From positions 1 to 64,000 of the forward strand of contig URPH01000009.1 of the NCBI GenBank assembly GCA_900549665.1: a stretch of 64,000 nt of DNA. Direction: 5' to 3'. Position 1 is the stretch's first letter. Each line of letters starts with the position of its first letter. The notes under the pieces were generated by a model that was given only the letters and a program-made list of their open reading frames with translations, had not been told where the DNA came from and searched no databases. Source of the DNA: an uncultured Lachnospiraceae bacterium. GTDB lineage: Bacteria > Bacillota > Clostridia > Lachnospirales > Lachnospiraceae. Made by a program: the position numbers and the translations under genes. Positions 8,469 through 16,970 of this stretch are shown here, one piece after another.

Positions 8469-8600
8469 AATTAACAACGCAATCAGCAACGCAATTAACA
8501 ACACAATCAACAACACAATCAGCAACGCAATCAACAACGCAATCAGCAACGCAATCAGCAACGCAATCAACAACGCAATCAGCAACGCAATCAACAACGT
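8469..8600. repeat. Perfect-phase 12-bp tandem array (AATCAACAACGC x 11)
   Basis: Eleven consecutive 12-bp units, differing only by CAA/CAG/TAA and GC/AC/GT changes, with looser copies just before (about 8430-8468). The surrounding 8225-8744 stretch is AT-rich and holds no gene I can support. A similar GCAACA-type array is at 36517-36612, and a related 15-bp unit lies inside the AraC gene. Confidence 0.85.
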
Positions 8601-8691
8601 AATTAATCCCAACTAATCAAAACAAACCTATCACATCAAACTGAAAAAAAGACTATAAGAATACTACTGAATTGAATTTAGATACCCGGCC

Positions 8692-8710
8692 GCCGGCGCA
8701 TAGCGCCGGC
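8692..8710. repeat. GC-rich hairpin downstream of pilT
   Basis: GCCGGCGC-ATA-GCGCCGGC is a perfect 8-bp stem with a 3-nt loop, in otherwise AT-rich DNA about 35 bp past the pilT stop. There is no T tract on the minus strand, so it is not a classic intrinsic terminator. It may act as an mRNA 3' stabiliser. Confidence 0.5.
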
Positions 8711-8744
8711 AGTCGGACTAGAAACTATATAAACAAACGATCTT

Positions 8745-9809
8745 TTAGAAGATCTGTGTGCGCATCTTTTCCGGATCACGCGCATATTGGATACAGCTTT
8801 CTTTAGAGATCTTGCGCTCCATATAAAGCTTCATCAGGTAATCATCGAGTGTCGACATACCCTCTCTCTTACTTGTCTGGATAACGGAAGGCAGCTGATG
8901 TGTCTTGCCTTCACGGATCAGATTTCGTACAGCGGAGTTAGCATGCATTACTTCAAAAGCTGCCACACGACCGTCCTCTGTAACATTGGGGATCAGGGTC
9001 TGTGAAATGATACATACCAGTACGGCGGAAAGCTGTACTCGGATCTGCTGCTGCTGGTGCGTCGGGAATGTATCAATGATACGGTCGACGGTAGAAGCTG
9101 CATCCATAGTATGTAATGTTGATAATACCAGATGTCCGGTTTCGGCTGCGGTAATGGCTGTTGAAATTGTCTCAAAGTCACGCATCTCACCTACAAGGAT
9201 AACGTCCGGGTCTTCACGGAGGGCACCACGGAGGGCATTGGCAAAGCTTAATGTATCCTGATTAACCTCACGCTGGTTGATCATGGACATCTTGTGTGTA
9301 TGTGTATACTCGATAGGTTCCTCGATCGTAATGATATGTGCATCACGATTTTCATTAATCTTATCAATGATAGAAGCCAGTGTTGTTGATTTACCGGAAC
9401 CGGTAGGTCCTGTTACGAGGATCAGACCTCTTTTACGCTGATACAGATCAACAACAGACTGCGGAATTCCCAGCTTTTCGGTTGTCGGTATCTCTGTAGT
9501 GACAGTACGGAAAGCAATACCGATACTACCACGCTGTTTATAAACATTGACACGATAACGTCCGATATTGGGAAATCCGACAGACATATCGTACTCTCCC
9601 ATTTCTTCAAAACGTTCTCTCTGTCTTGGTCTTAACAGATTAACAACAAACTCCAGTGTATCATTCGGGGTCAATACCGGCAGATCAAGTTTTTTCAAAT
9701 GACCGTTCAAACGAATAATCGGCGGTACTCCTACCGTAATATGACAGTCAGATGCCCCTGCATTGTATGCAATCCCTAAAATTTCCTCTAACGTAGCTGG
9801 ATATCCCAT
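8745..9809 (-). CDS. pilT: Type IV pilus retraction ATPase PilT
   Basis: A 354-aa hexameric secretion ATPase that depolymerises type IV pilin filaments (twitching, DNA uptake). It has an N-terminal PAS-like domain with SDCHITVGVPP, Walker A GPTGSGKST near residue 135, the Asp box (THKMSMINQREV), Walker B DPDVILVGEMRD, the His box (HLVLSTLHT), and a family-typical AIRNLIR-like VRNLIREGK. GGAG lies before the ATG. It starts 28 bp after sigK with no visible promoter, so it may be cotranscribed with that late sporulation sigma factor. No pilin, PilB, PilC or PilM-Q gene is in the window. Confidence 0.93.
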   Translation of the reverse strand: MGYPATLEEILGIAYNAGASDCHITVGVPPIIRLNGHLKKLDLPVLTPNDTLEFVVNLLRPRQRERFEEMGEYDMSVGFPNIGRYRVNVYKQRGSIGIAFRTVTTEIPTTEKLGIPQSVVDLYQRKRGLILVTGPTGSGKSTTLASIIDKINENRDAHIITIEEPIEYTHTHKMSMINQREVNQDTLSFANALRGALREDPDVILVGEMRDFETISTAITAAETGHLVLSTLHTMDAASTVDRIIDTFPTHQQQQIRVQLSAVLVCIISQTLIPNVTEDGRVAAFEVMHANSAVRNLIREGKTHQLPSVIQTSKREGMSTLDDYLMKLYMERKISKESCIQYARDPEKMRTQIF

Positions 9810-9837
9810 TTTTTATCTCCTTTACCTTCCCAACATT

Positions 9838-10485
9838 TTACATTGTGTTATCGTCTAAAAGCCGGACTCTAAGCTTTTTTAAAGCTTTCTTTTCGATCCT
9901 GGAAACATAGCTTCGTGATATTCCAAGCATCTGTCCGATCGTGCGCTGCGGTAATTCTTCTCCCCCATCCAATGCATATCGAAGCTTTATCACCTGCAGC
10001 TCCTTTGGTGTCAGCGTTTCCGGTAAAATTGCCCGTAATTTCATAATATCATCATGTAACGACATTTTTTCAAAAGCGTCGGTATCCTCCGCGCAGGTAA
10101 TGTCCAGCAGACTGATCTCATTACCCTCTTTGTCGGTTCCGACCGGCTCATAAATAGAAACATCCCTGGAGGATTTCTTTTTGGCCCGCAGCATCATCAA
10201 AAGTTCATTGTCGATGCATCTTGCCGCATAGGTGGCTAACCTGTTTCCCTTACTCCAGTCATATGTCTTTATCGCTTTTATCAGCCCGATGGTTCCGACA
10301 GAGATCAGATCCTCCGGACTTTCGTCTACATTTTGATACTTTTTGGCTATGTGGGCAACCAGTCGCAAATTCCGCTCAATTAAAATCTGTCTGGCTCCTT
10401 CGGACGCCTCTTTCTCGCCTTCTAAATACATGCGGATATAGTAAGCTTCCTCTTCCTCGCTTAAGGGTTGTTTAAATGTTCTCAT
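9838..10485 (-). CDS. sigK: RNA polymerase sporulation sigma factor SigK
   Basis: A 215-aa sigma-70-family factor. The core matches SigK: RNLRLVAHIAKKY, EDLISVGTIGLIKAI, LATYAARCIDNELL, the GTDKEGNEISLLDI block, and region 4 ending GISRSYVSRIEKKAL. SigK directs late mother-cell transcription (coat and cortex genes). The gene is uninterrupted (no skin element). It begins at MRTFKQPLSEEEE, which aligns with the mature N terminus; the roughly 20-residue hydrophobic pro-sequence known from Bacillus is absent, and an in-frame stop lies close upstream. GGGGAT precedes the ATG. CATAGAAT upstream resembles a sigma-E -10 box, but I see no matching -35. Confidence 0.9.
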   Translation of the reverse strand: MRTFKQPLSEEEEAYYIRMYLEGEKEASEGARQILIERNLRLVAHIAKKYQNVDESPEDLISVGTIGLIKAIKTYDWSKGNRLATYAARCIDNELLMMLRAKKKSSRDVSIYEPVGTDKEGNEISLLDITCAEDTDAFEKMSLHDDIMKLRAILPETLTPKELQVIKLRYALDGGEELPQRTIGQMLGISRSYVSRIEKKALKKLRVRLLDDNTM

Positions 10486-10590
10486 CCAAAATCCCCGAAA
10501 ACGGTTTTACTATATTCTATGCTTAAGGCTTAATTAAGGTTTCACAACATATTTATTATACAAACTATACATTCAAAGCGCAAGGCTTGT

Positions 10591-11109
10591 TCAGTCTTTT
10601 TCATCCCGATTTTTATGATTTTTGCGGTCGCGGAAAGCCCAGAATTTGTTGAGCAGAAAGTTAATGGGGATTGTGATAAGCAGGGTCACAAGCGGAGCTA
10701 CAGTCTCTGGGACATGGAGAAAACGTACCCAGACAACAAGCAAGATATTTTCCAGTACAAGCCCTGTTCCCGCATATGATAAAAACGTCTTAAAAAATGC
10801 CTGCCACCAGACGCGTGCAGCTCCTTCCTCTTTTGTGAACACATATTTGTTGTTCCAATAAAAGGCATTTACAACACTGACCAAAAAACCCGCGACACTC
10901 GCAATCAGATAATGACATCCCAGTGCAATCAGGATCAAATATGTGAAATAATGGATCAACGTGTTGGATACACCGACAATTCCAAACTTTACAAACTGTA
11001 TCAGGGCATCCCACTGCTTTTCTGACAGCGGTATGTGTAAAAGCCTGCGGATCACAAAATCCATGATGAACACGATGAAATCCCATAATTTGTTTAAAAA
11101 TTTAGTCAT
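10591..11109 (-). CDS. GtrA-like polytopic membrane protein
   Basis: A 172-aa protein with four predicted membrane segments, typical of the GtrA family: FVKFGIVGVSNTLIHYFTYL, then AGFLVSVVNAFYWNNKYVF and a C-terminal LITIPINFLLNKFWAFR. GtrA-family proteins are thought to help move lipid-linked sugars across the membrane for glycosylation of surface polymers or teichoic acids. The C-terminal tail is charged. Its neighbours are sigK (105 bp downstream) and hemW (148 bp upstream), so context does not name a substrate. The start has only a weak GGAAAA ribosome site. Confidence 0.82.
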   Translation of the reverse strand: MTKFLNKLWDFIVFIMDFVIRRLLHIPLSEKQWDALIQFVKFGIVGVSNTLIHYFTYLILIALGCHYLIASVAGFLVSVVNAFYWNNKYVFTKEEGAARVWWQAFFKTFLSYAGTGLVLENILLVVWVRFLHVPETVAPLVTLLITIPINFLLNKFWAFRDRKNHKNRDEKD

Positions 11110-11137
11110 AATTTTATTTTCCGTTTTCTATTTTCTA

Positions 11138-11178
11138 TGATATCAGGGGCAAAATACCCATTGTCTAAATCCAATGGG
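11138..11178. repeat. Partial palindromic element with hairpin between hemW and gtrA
   Basis: Begins TGATATCAGGGGCAAAATA like the copy at 21584, then diverges into CCCATTG (11157-11163) pairing with CAATGGG (11172-11178). On the minus strand the stem is followed by TATTTTG, so it could also act as a weak terminator for hemW. Confidence 0.5.
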
Positions 11179-11257
11179 CTTTCTGCTTCAAAAATCAGGC
11201 AACAGTTAATCATACTGCACCGTCCCATATCTATACTTAGCAGCATAACAGCTTTTC

Positions 11258-12490
11258 TCAGACAAATTTTTCAAATACCCAGTTGCTGACATCCATTCCA
11301 AAATCTGTCAACGCAATCCGATCCGCGAAAAGATCCACTGTCAATAGCTTCTCCTTTTGGCACAGCTCCAATTCCTGTCCGTAGCGCTCATAAACAGAAA
11401 TGCCGAATTCTTTTTCGAATTCCTGTATTGACACGCCCTTGCTCATGCGAAGTCCCAGGAAAAAATATTCTGCCATCGCATCTTCTGCGGTAACAGCTTC
11501 TATCTCACAATATCTCTCCATATCCCGGGCTGTCTTTTCCCCACACCATAATGTTTCATCCGGCATCGGGAAACCGCAATATGCCATCTGATTTCCAAGA
11601 CCCGACATATTCTTTTTCTGTTCTGTCCAATAAGAAAGATAATATTCCATATCATCCATGTTTTTTGTACGTTTTCCGAATAAAAACGAGGAGGCTCCAA
11701 GCCCCACACCCAGATACGGTATCCGCGTCCAATAACCGCTGTTATGGCGTGATTCAAAGCCATTTTTAGCATAATTGGATATTTCATACCGCTCATAACC
11801 GTTTTCTTTTAAAATCCTTTTCGTCTCATGATACATCTGCCGGTCCAGATCCTCATCAAAATATTTTTCCGGATGATCATGGAAGCGTTGATAAAAAGGG
11901 GTTCCCTCCTCCAAAATCAGACTGTAAGACGAGATATGCTCCGGCTGCAGATTGACTATTTTATGTAAACTATCAATATAGGTATCAAGCCTCTGTCCCG
12001 GAAGAGAAGACATGCAGTCTATATTGATGTTGGCAAATCCGGCCTTTCTGGCATTATGGTATGTATCCAGAAACTGCTCATATGTATGGATCCGTCCAAG
12101 CAGCTTAAGCTCTTCATCATTGGCAGACTGCAATCCGATACTCAGGCGGTTAAAACCAGCTTCTTTAATTTTATGTAAACCATCATAATCTATTGTTGCC
12201 GGATTGATCTCAATTGTGATCTCTGCATCCTTATCCACATCATAAAGCTTGTAAACCATAGAAAGCAGCTCTTCAAGCTGTCCGGGCGATAAAACAGACG
12301 GTGTTCCTCCGCCAAAATATATGGTCTGAAGCTTTCGATCCCGGTCAGCAATGCTGTCCGCATAAAATGAAAGTTCATTTTTTAATGCCTGCACATACCG
12401 CTCTCTCACAGTATGATCTGCAGGCATTGATAAAAAATCACAATAATTGCATTTTCTGACACAAAACGGAATATGAACATACAATTCCAA
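11258..12490 (-). CDS. hemW: HemW-type radical SAM heme chaperone
   Basis: A 410-aa HemN-like radical SAM protein. CVRKCNYC near the start gives the Cx3Cx2C [4Fe-4S]/SAM site, and IYFGGGTPS is the conserved second motif. The C-terminal half contains GLGASSF and a HemN_C-type winged helix. HemW proteins bind and deliver heme rather than acting as coproporphyrinogen oxidases. Two TTG codons are candidate starts; the one at 12490 is 8 nt from GAGG and gives the family spacing of about ten residues to the first Cys, while that at 12496 is too close. It follows lepA, as in Bacillus and many Clostridia. Confidence 0.88.
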   Translation of the reverse strand: MELYVHIPFCVRKCNYCDFLSMPADHTVRERYVQALKNELSFYADSIADRDRKLQTIYFGGGTPSVLSPGQLEELLSMVYKLYDVDKDAEITIEINPATIDYDGLHKIKEAGFNRLSIGLQSANDEELKLLGRIHTYEQFLDTYHNARKAGFANINIDCMSSLPGQRLDTYIDSLHKIVNLQPEHISSYSLILEEGTPFYQRFHDHPEKYFDEDLDRQMYHETKRILKENGYERYEISNYAKNGFESRHNSGYWTRIPYLGVGLGASSFLFGKRTKNMDDMEYYLSYWTEQKKNMSGLGNQMAYCGFPMPDETLWCGEKTARDMERYCEIEAVTAEDAMAEYFFLGLRMSKGVSIQEFEKEFGISVYERYGQELELCQKEKLLTVDLFADRIALTDFGMDVSNWVFEKFV

Positions 12491-12584
12491 TGTCAATTCC
12501 TCACATTCTCAAATAAATTTTCATGTTCATAAATTTTCATTTTTATAAATCTTCGTTTTTATAAATCTTCGTTTAAAAGCCAGA

Positions 12585-14402
12585 CTATTTTTTATCATCC
12601 AGCTTTAAAACACTCATAAATGCGGACTGGGGGATTTCCACGTTGCCGACCTGACGCATACGTTTTTTACCCTCTTTCTGTTTCTCCAACAGTTTCTTTT
12701 TACGGCTGATATCACCACCATAACACTTGGCCAGAACATCTTTACGCATGGCTCTGACGGTTTCTCTGGCAATAACCTTGCCGCCGACTGCTGCCTGAAT
12801 GGGAATTTCAAAAAGATGTCTCGGTATCTCATCCTTGAGCTTTTCGCACATCCGCCGTCCCCTGTCATATGCCGAATCCTTGTGAACAATAAAGGAAAGG
12901 GCATCCACTTCTTCTTTGTTGATCAGGATATCAAGCTTCACCAGATCGGATCTGACATAGCCCTTCAATTCATAATCAAAGGAAGCATAACCTCTGGAAC
13001 GGGATTTTAACGCGTCAAAAAAGTCATAGATGATCTCATTTAAGGGCAGCTCATATTTTAACAGTGCCCTTGTCTCTTCCATATAATCCATGCCAAGATA
13101 AACACCGCGGCGTTCCTGACATAATTCCATGATCGGACCGATAAACTCCGTTGTAACCATAATCTCCGCGGTTACGATCGGCTCCTCCATATATTCAATC
13201 TCCGAGGGATCCGGCAGATTGCTCGGATTGGTCAGCTCGATCACATCGCCATTGGTCTTGTAAACCTTGTAAATAACACCCGGCGCTGTGGTAACCAGAT
13301 CCAGATTGTACTCTCTTTCCAGTCGTTCCTGAATAATCTCCAGATGAAGCAGTCCTAAAAATCCGCAGCGGAAGCCAAAGCCCAGAGCTACAGAAGTCTC
13401 CGGCTCATAATTCAAAGAAGCATCGTTTAACTGCAGCTTTTCCAAAGCGTCCCTTAAATCCGGATATTTGGCGCCATCAGCCGGGTACATGCCACAGTAA
13501 ACCATGGAATTGACCTTTTTGTATCCGGGAAGCGGCTCCTTACAAGGGTTGTCCGCATCTGTTACGGTATCACCCACAGCCGTATCTCGTACATTTTTGA
13601 TAGATGCCGTAATATAACCAACCATTCCGGCAGATAATTCATCACAGGGAATAAACTGTCCGGGACCGAAATATCCGACCTCAACAACATCTGCGGTGGC
13701 ATTGGTAGCCATCATGCGGATACGTGTGCCTTTTTTGACTGTTCCGTCCATCAGACGGCAGAAAATAATAACGCCTTTATAAGAATCATACAGTGAATCA
13801 AAGATCAGGGCAGATAACGGTGCAGCCGGATCTCCCTTGGGTGCCGGTATTTTGTGTACGATCTGTTCAAGCACATCCTCAATCCCAATACCGTTTTTAG
13901 CGGAAATAAGGGGCGCATCCTGTGCCTCAATGCCGATCACATCCTCAATTTCATCCTTCACACGCTGCGGCTCTGCACTCGGCAGATCGATCTTGTTGAT
14001 CACCGGAAAAACATCCAGATCATGATCAAGTGCCATGTACACATTGGCAAGTGTCTGTGCTTCAATTCCCTGCGCAGCATCCACGACCAGAATCGCACCG
14101 TCACAGGCAGCCAGAGCACGGCTTACCTCATAGTTAAAATCCACGTGTCCGGGGGTGTCGATCAGATTGAAAATATATTCTTCTCCATCCAGAGCTTTAT
14201 AAATAATACGGACTGTCTGTGCCTTGATCGTGATTCCACGTTCACGCTCCAGATCCATATTGTCCAGTACCTGTTCCTGCATCTCGCGGCTGGTTAAAAG
14301 CCCCGTCTTTTCGATAATACGGTCTGCCAGTGTCGACTTGCCGTGATCTATATGCGCCACAATACAAAAATTGCGGATTTTACTTTGGTCTATCTGCTGC
14401 AT
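12585..14402 (-). CDS. lepA: Elongation factor 4 (LepA)
   Basis: A 605-aa translational GTPase, the usual length. G1 is AHIDHGKST (about residues 16-24), G3 is DTPGH, G4 is NKID. Domains II and III follow, and the LepA-specific C-terminal domain contains GGDISRKKKLLEKQKEGKKRM near residue 570. EF4 acts on stalled ribosomes under ionic or temperature stress and in initiation. GGAGG lies 8 nt before the ATG. It lies between spoIIP and hemW, a conserved Firmicutes order. Confidence 0.97.
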   Translation of the reverse strand: MQQIDQSKIRNFCIVAHIDHGKSTLADRIIEKTGLLTSREMQEQVLDNMDLERERGITIKAQTVRIIYKALDGEEYIFNLIDTPGHVDFNYEVSRALAACDGAILVVDAAQGIEAQTLANVYMALDHDLDVFPVINKIDLPSAEPQRVKDEIEDVIGIEAQDAPLISAKNGIGIEDVLEQIVHKIPAPKGDPAAPLSALIFDSLYDSYKGVIIFCRLMDGTVKKGTRIRMMATNATADVVEVGYFGPGQFIPCDELSAGMVGYITASIKNVRDTAVGDTVTDADNPCKEPLPGYKKVNSMVYCGMYPADGAKYPDLRDALEKLQLNDASLNYEPETSVALGFGFRCGFLGLLHLEIIQERLEREYNLDLVTTAPGVIYKVYKTNGDVIELTNPSNLPDPSEIEYMEEPIVTAEIMVTTEFIGPIMELCQERRGVYLGMDYMEETRALLKYELPLNEIIYDFFDALKSRSRGYASFDYELKGYVRSDLVKLDILINKEEVDALSFIVHKDSAYDRGRRMCEKLKDEIPRHLFEIPIQAAVGGKVIARETVRAMRKDVLAKCYGGDISRKKKLLEKQKEGKKRMRQVGNVEIPQSAFMSVLKLDDKK

Positions 14403-14480
14403 AATTTTCCTCCGAAATAAAACTGTCGAATTGAATTATACCAAAATTCCACATGTCAGGCAATAAATACATCACCCAAC

Positions 14481-14517
14481 TTATTCATCCGTCTTATTCA
14501 TCCGTCTTATTCATCCG
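14481..14517. repeat. 13-bp tandem repeat (TTATTCATCCGTC x 3)
   Basis: Three near-identical units lie between the lepA start and the spoIIP stop. The 131-bp gap holds nothing else I can recognise. Confidence 0.7.
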
Positions 14518-14533
14518 GCTCCTGCTATCAGAC

Positions 14534-16003
14534 TTATCCACCATTCTTTAAGACCTCCGCCAAAATCTGCGCCAACGGCTCTGCTGCATTCATGGCCTCT
14601 TCTACCGTATTGGTCTGGGCTCCCACCTCGATCAGCAGACTTTTGGGTCTGTAATGCATATTATAACGAAGCCCCTTCATATATATATTCCTGCAAAAGC
14701 CCGGATAATAACGGTCTGCCGCCAGCTTCATCTGAAATGAAAAAGCCAGATTTTGTTCAATATAAGGATTTTCCAGATATGCGATCGGACCGGTTGAATT
14801 CAGAAAACTAATTCCGTTAAAAAACATAAACTGTGCCGTCTGTCTGCCACCGATTTCCTTGACAAGATGCGTTCCCTCTGATACTCCATCCCTGTGCAGA
14901 TCGATAATTACCTCAATGCTCGGATTCTCTGCCAGTATTTTTTCAATGGCAGGCGCCGATACGGAATACGCATAATCCCGGTTGGGCAGATCATAGGTGC
15001 CGGTATCATGAAGCACATTCAGACCATATTCCTCTCTGAGGATCCGGCAAAGCTCCTCTCCCACGCCAATGATCGTCGTACCGGGATCTCCTGCTACGCT
15101 GTCTGCAAACCCTTCCTGCGAATGTGTGTGATAGACCAAAATCTGCGGCTTTGACGCATCCTGCTGTAACGTTGCATCAAAGCTTAAAAACTTTTCCGCA
15201 TTCAGCTTTTCCGCAGTAATGCTTGTGGAAGAATCAATCGTGTAATAATGCTTTACCAGGTAATCAAAATCCTTCATTGCCTGATAATCCGGCGCAGCAA
15301 CCGGTTCCTGCTGCTTTACAAAGGCTTTATTTGCACCGGAGGCTCTCTGATTCTCCATAAGCATCAGATCTTCCATAGACATTCCATCTGTACTATCATC
15401 GGAATTACCGCCTGCACCTGCGTCATCAGTCCCTGTCCGACCGTCTGATGCTTTTCCCGGTTCAGAGGAATCCGCTGTCGTTCCGTTTTTGGATGTATCC
15501 ACTGCGTCCGCATACTCGCTTTCCTCATCTTCCAGAAACTGCGTTCTGAAGTAATCCCTTGCATCCTGATATGCCTTTCCGGATTTTCCTGTTTTATTTG
15601 TTCCATCAGCTATATCCGTTCCATCTGCGTTGGCGGCTGTATCCATTTGTTCTGTCTGACCTGTGCCGTCTGCCGCTTCCTGACCATCTGTCATATTTTC
15701 TCCGCCTGCAATACTGTTTTCATCGGCCAGATCTTCTCCATCCGTCTCCTCACCCGGAAGGCCGGCATGTTTCAGATAATACCCATAATTACTGTCTACA
15801 AAAGAAAATGCCATCTCTGCTGCCGAAAGATTGGTCATCCCCAAAGCTCCATTTCCGAAATAAGTCTGCGAAAGCACCAGACTGCACCATACATTCCTGT
15901 AACAAAAGGAAAGTAAAAGCAGCAGGCATAAAAAGGCCCAGCATGCCAGCCCCCGCTGTGCCCTATCCATTGTATATCTTTTTCGATAACGCCTTCTTCT
16001 CAT
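14534..16003 (-). CDS. spoIIP: Stage II sporulation protein P
   Basis: A 489-aa membrane-anchored peptidoglycan amidase/endopeptidase, part of the DMP complex that thins septal wall and drives engulfment. A very basic start (MRRRRYRKRY) is followed by one membrane segment (WAFLCLLLLLSFCY), a long acidic low-complexity linker rich in Asp, Gly and Thr (about residues 75-215), then the amidase domain: ILVYHTHSQEGF, IIDLHRDGV and LLIEVGAQTNT carry the His/Glu zinc ligands and catalytic Glu. The linker is longer than I expect for the family. An ATG at 16060 is in frame, but 16003 has GGTGAG just upstream. Confidence 0.93.
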   Translation of the reverse strand: MRRRRYRKRYTMDRAQRGLACWAFLCLLLLLSFCYRNVWCSLVLSQTYFGNGALGMTNLSAAEMAFSFVDSNYGYYLKHAGLPGEETDGEDLADENSIAGGENMTDGQEAADGTGQTEQMDTAANADGTDIADGTNKTGKSGKAYQDARDYFRTQFLEDEESEYADAVDTSKNGTTADSSEPGKASDGRTGTDDAGAGGNSDDSTDGMSMEDLMLMENQRASGANKAFVKQQEPVAAPDYQAMKDFDYLVKHYYTIDSSTSITAEKLNAEKFLSFDATLQQDASKPQILVYHTHSQEGFADSVAGDPGTTIIGVGEELCRILREEYGLNVLHDTGTYDLPNRDYAYSVSAPAIEKILAENPSIEVIIDLHRDGVSEGTHLVKEIGGRQTAQFMFFNGISFLNSTGPIAYLENPYIEQNLAFSFQMKLAADRYYPGFCRNIYMKGLRYNMHYRPKSLLIEVGAQTNTVEEAMNAAEPLAQILAEVLKNGG

Positions 16004-16140
16004 ATACTCACCACTAAAGTATATGTCCACATCAAACGCGCTATGACTATGTTGTCCCACCGGGACAAAGATCTCCCAAAACAGATATCAAATCAGTATC
16101 AAACCAATATCTACAACCTCCTCCGAAAATTTGAGACAAT

Positions 16141-16172
16141 AAAAAACCAACCGATGGGTTATTTCGGTTGGT
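16141..16172 (-). terminator. Intrinsic terminator of rpsT
   Basis: On the minus strand ACCAACCGA, a 9-nt loop and TCGGTTGGT form a perfect 9-bp stem ending in six Ts, 67 bp past the rpsT stop. Confidence 0.9.
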
Positions 16173-16238
16173 CTTGTGATTTCTGATAAAATGTACTGTC
16201 TAACAGGATGACGGCCCTGTTAAAGTACCTGTCCAAAA

Positions 16239-16502
16239 TTAGTTCATGCCGTTAACAGCTTTTGTTAAACGGGAAACCTTTCTGGATGCATTATTTTTAT
16301 GATAAATGCCTTTTGAAGCTGCTTTGTTGATTGTAGAAGTAGCATCTGTTAATGCTGCCTTTGCACCTTCAGCATCTTTTGCTTCGATTGCTGCGTAAAC
16401 TTTCTTGATAGAAGTTTTAACACCAGACTTGATTGCCTTATTTCTATCAGCTTTTGTTCTGTTTACCAGGATTCTCTTTTTTGCAGATTTGATGTTAGCC
16501 AT
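16239..16502 (-). CDS. rpsT: Ribosomal protein S20
   Basis: An 87-aa basic, helical 30S protein that binds 16S rRNA early in assembly. Start MANIKSAKKRILVNRTKAD and the repeated Lys/Ala helices are typical. GGGAGG lies 9 nt before the ATG. It has its own promoter (16594-16622) and terminator (16141-16172), and is divergent from gpr as in Bacillus. Confidence 0.97.
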   Translation of the reverse strand: MANIKSAKKRILVNRTKADRNKAIKSGVKTSIKKVYAAIEAKDAEGAKAALTDATSTINKAASKGIYHKNNASRKVSRLTKAVNGMN

Positions 16503-16593
16503 GACTTACACCTCCCATATTATAAAATCATATCTCTATGCCGGTGTCACAATTATCCAGACACGGGCAGACAAATGCGAACACACGCATATT

Positions 16594-16622
16594 ATAATAA
16601 CCAAAACCGGCAATGATGTCAA
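16594..16622 (-). promoter_or_regulatory. rpsT promoter
   Basis: On the minus strand TTGACA (16622-16617) and TATTAT (16599-16594) with 17-bp spacing. The leader is about 85 nt, long enough for the S20 autoregulation seen in other bacteria, though I see no specific fold. Confidence 0.75.
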
Positions 16623-16830
16623 TATCCGGAAAGAATATTTTTAATATTTTCATCATTATTTCTTATTTTATCTGTTTTTTCTACCATATTTATGTCCATT
16701 CCTTTCGCTTCGCTCAGGAACAAAACATTATGAAAATGTCTTCTCATTTTCAATCTTTCATTTTCAATCTTTCATTTCAAGTATAAAGCTATGTCTATTT
16801 TCTATCATTCTGGTAATACTACATATCGTG

Positions 16831-16887
16831 TTCATATGGTCACACAACGTTCATATTGTCACACAACATTCATATGGTCACACAACG
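16831..16887 (+). repeat. 19-bp tandem repeat upstream of gpr (3 copies)
   Basis: TTCATATGGTCACACAACG is repeated at 16831, 16850 (two changes) and 16869, ending 84 bp before the gpr ATG. The rest of the 16650-16970 gap has short TTTCAATCTTTCA repeats and no gene. The array could bind a regulator; I could not find a clear sigma-G promoter in this stretch. Confidence 0.75.
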
Positions 16888-16970
16888 TACAAATACCAGC
16901 AATCTGATATCAAAAAGATCAAATGCGGTTTGATTACAAATCACAATACAAAAAATCTACGGAGGTCATT

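Noticed and set aside
8288..8470. 60-codon minus-strand ORF with hydrophobic residues
   Set aside because: No ribosome-binding site, AT-rich simple sequence, and it runs into the 12-bp array.
8692..8710. GC-rich hairpin as an intrinsic terminator for pilT
   Set aside because: No T run follows on the minus strand; only the hairpin itself is supported.
12496..12496. TTG at 12496 as the hemW start
   Set aside because: It lies 2 nt from GAGG; the TTG at 12490 has proper spacing and the family's N-terminal length.
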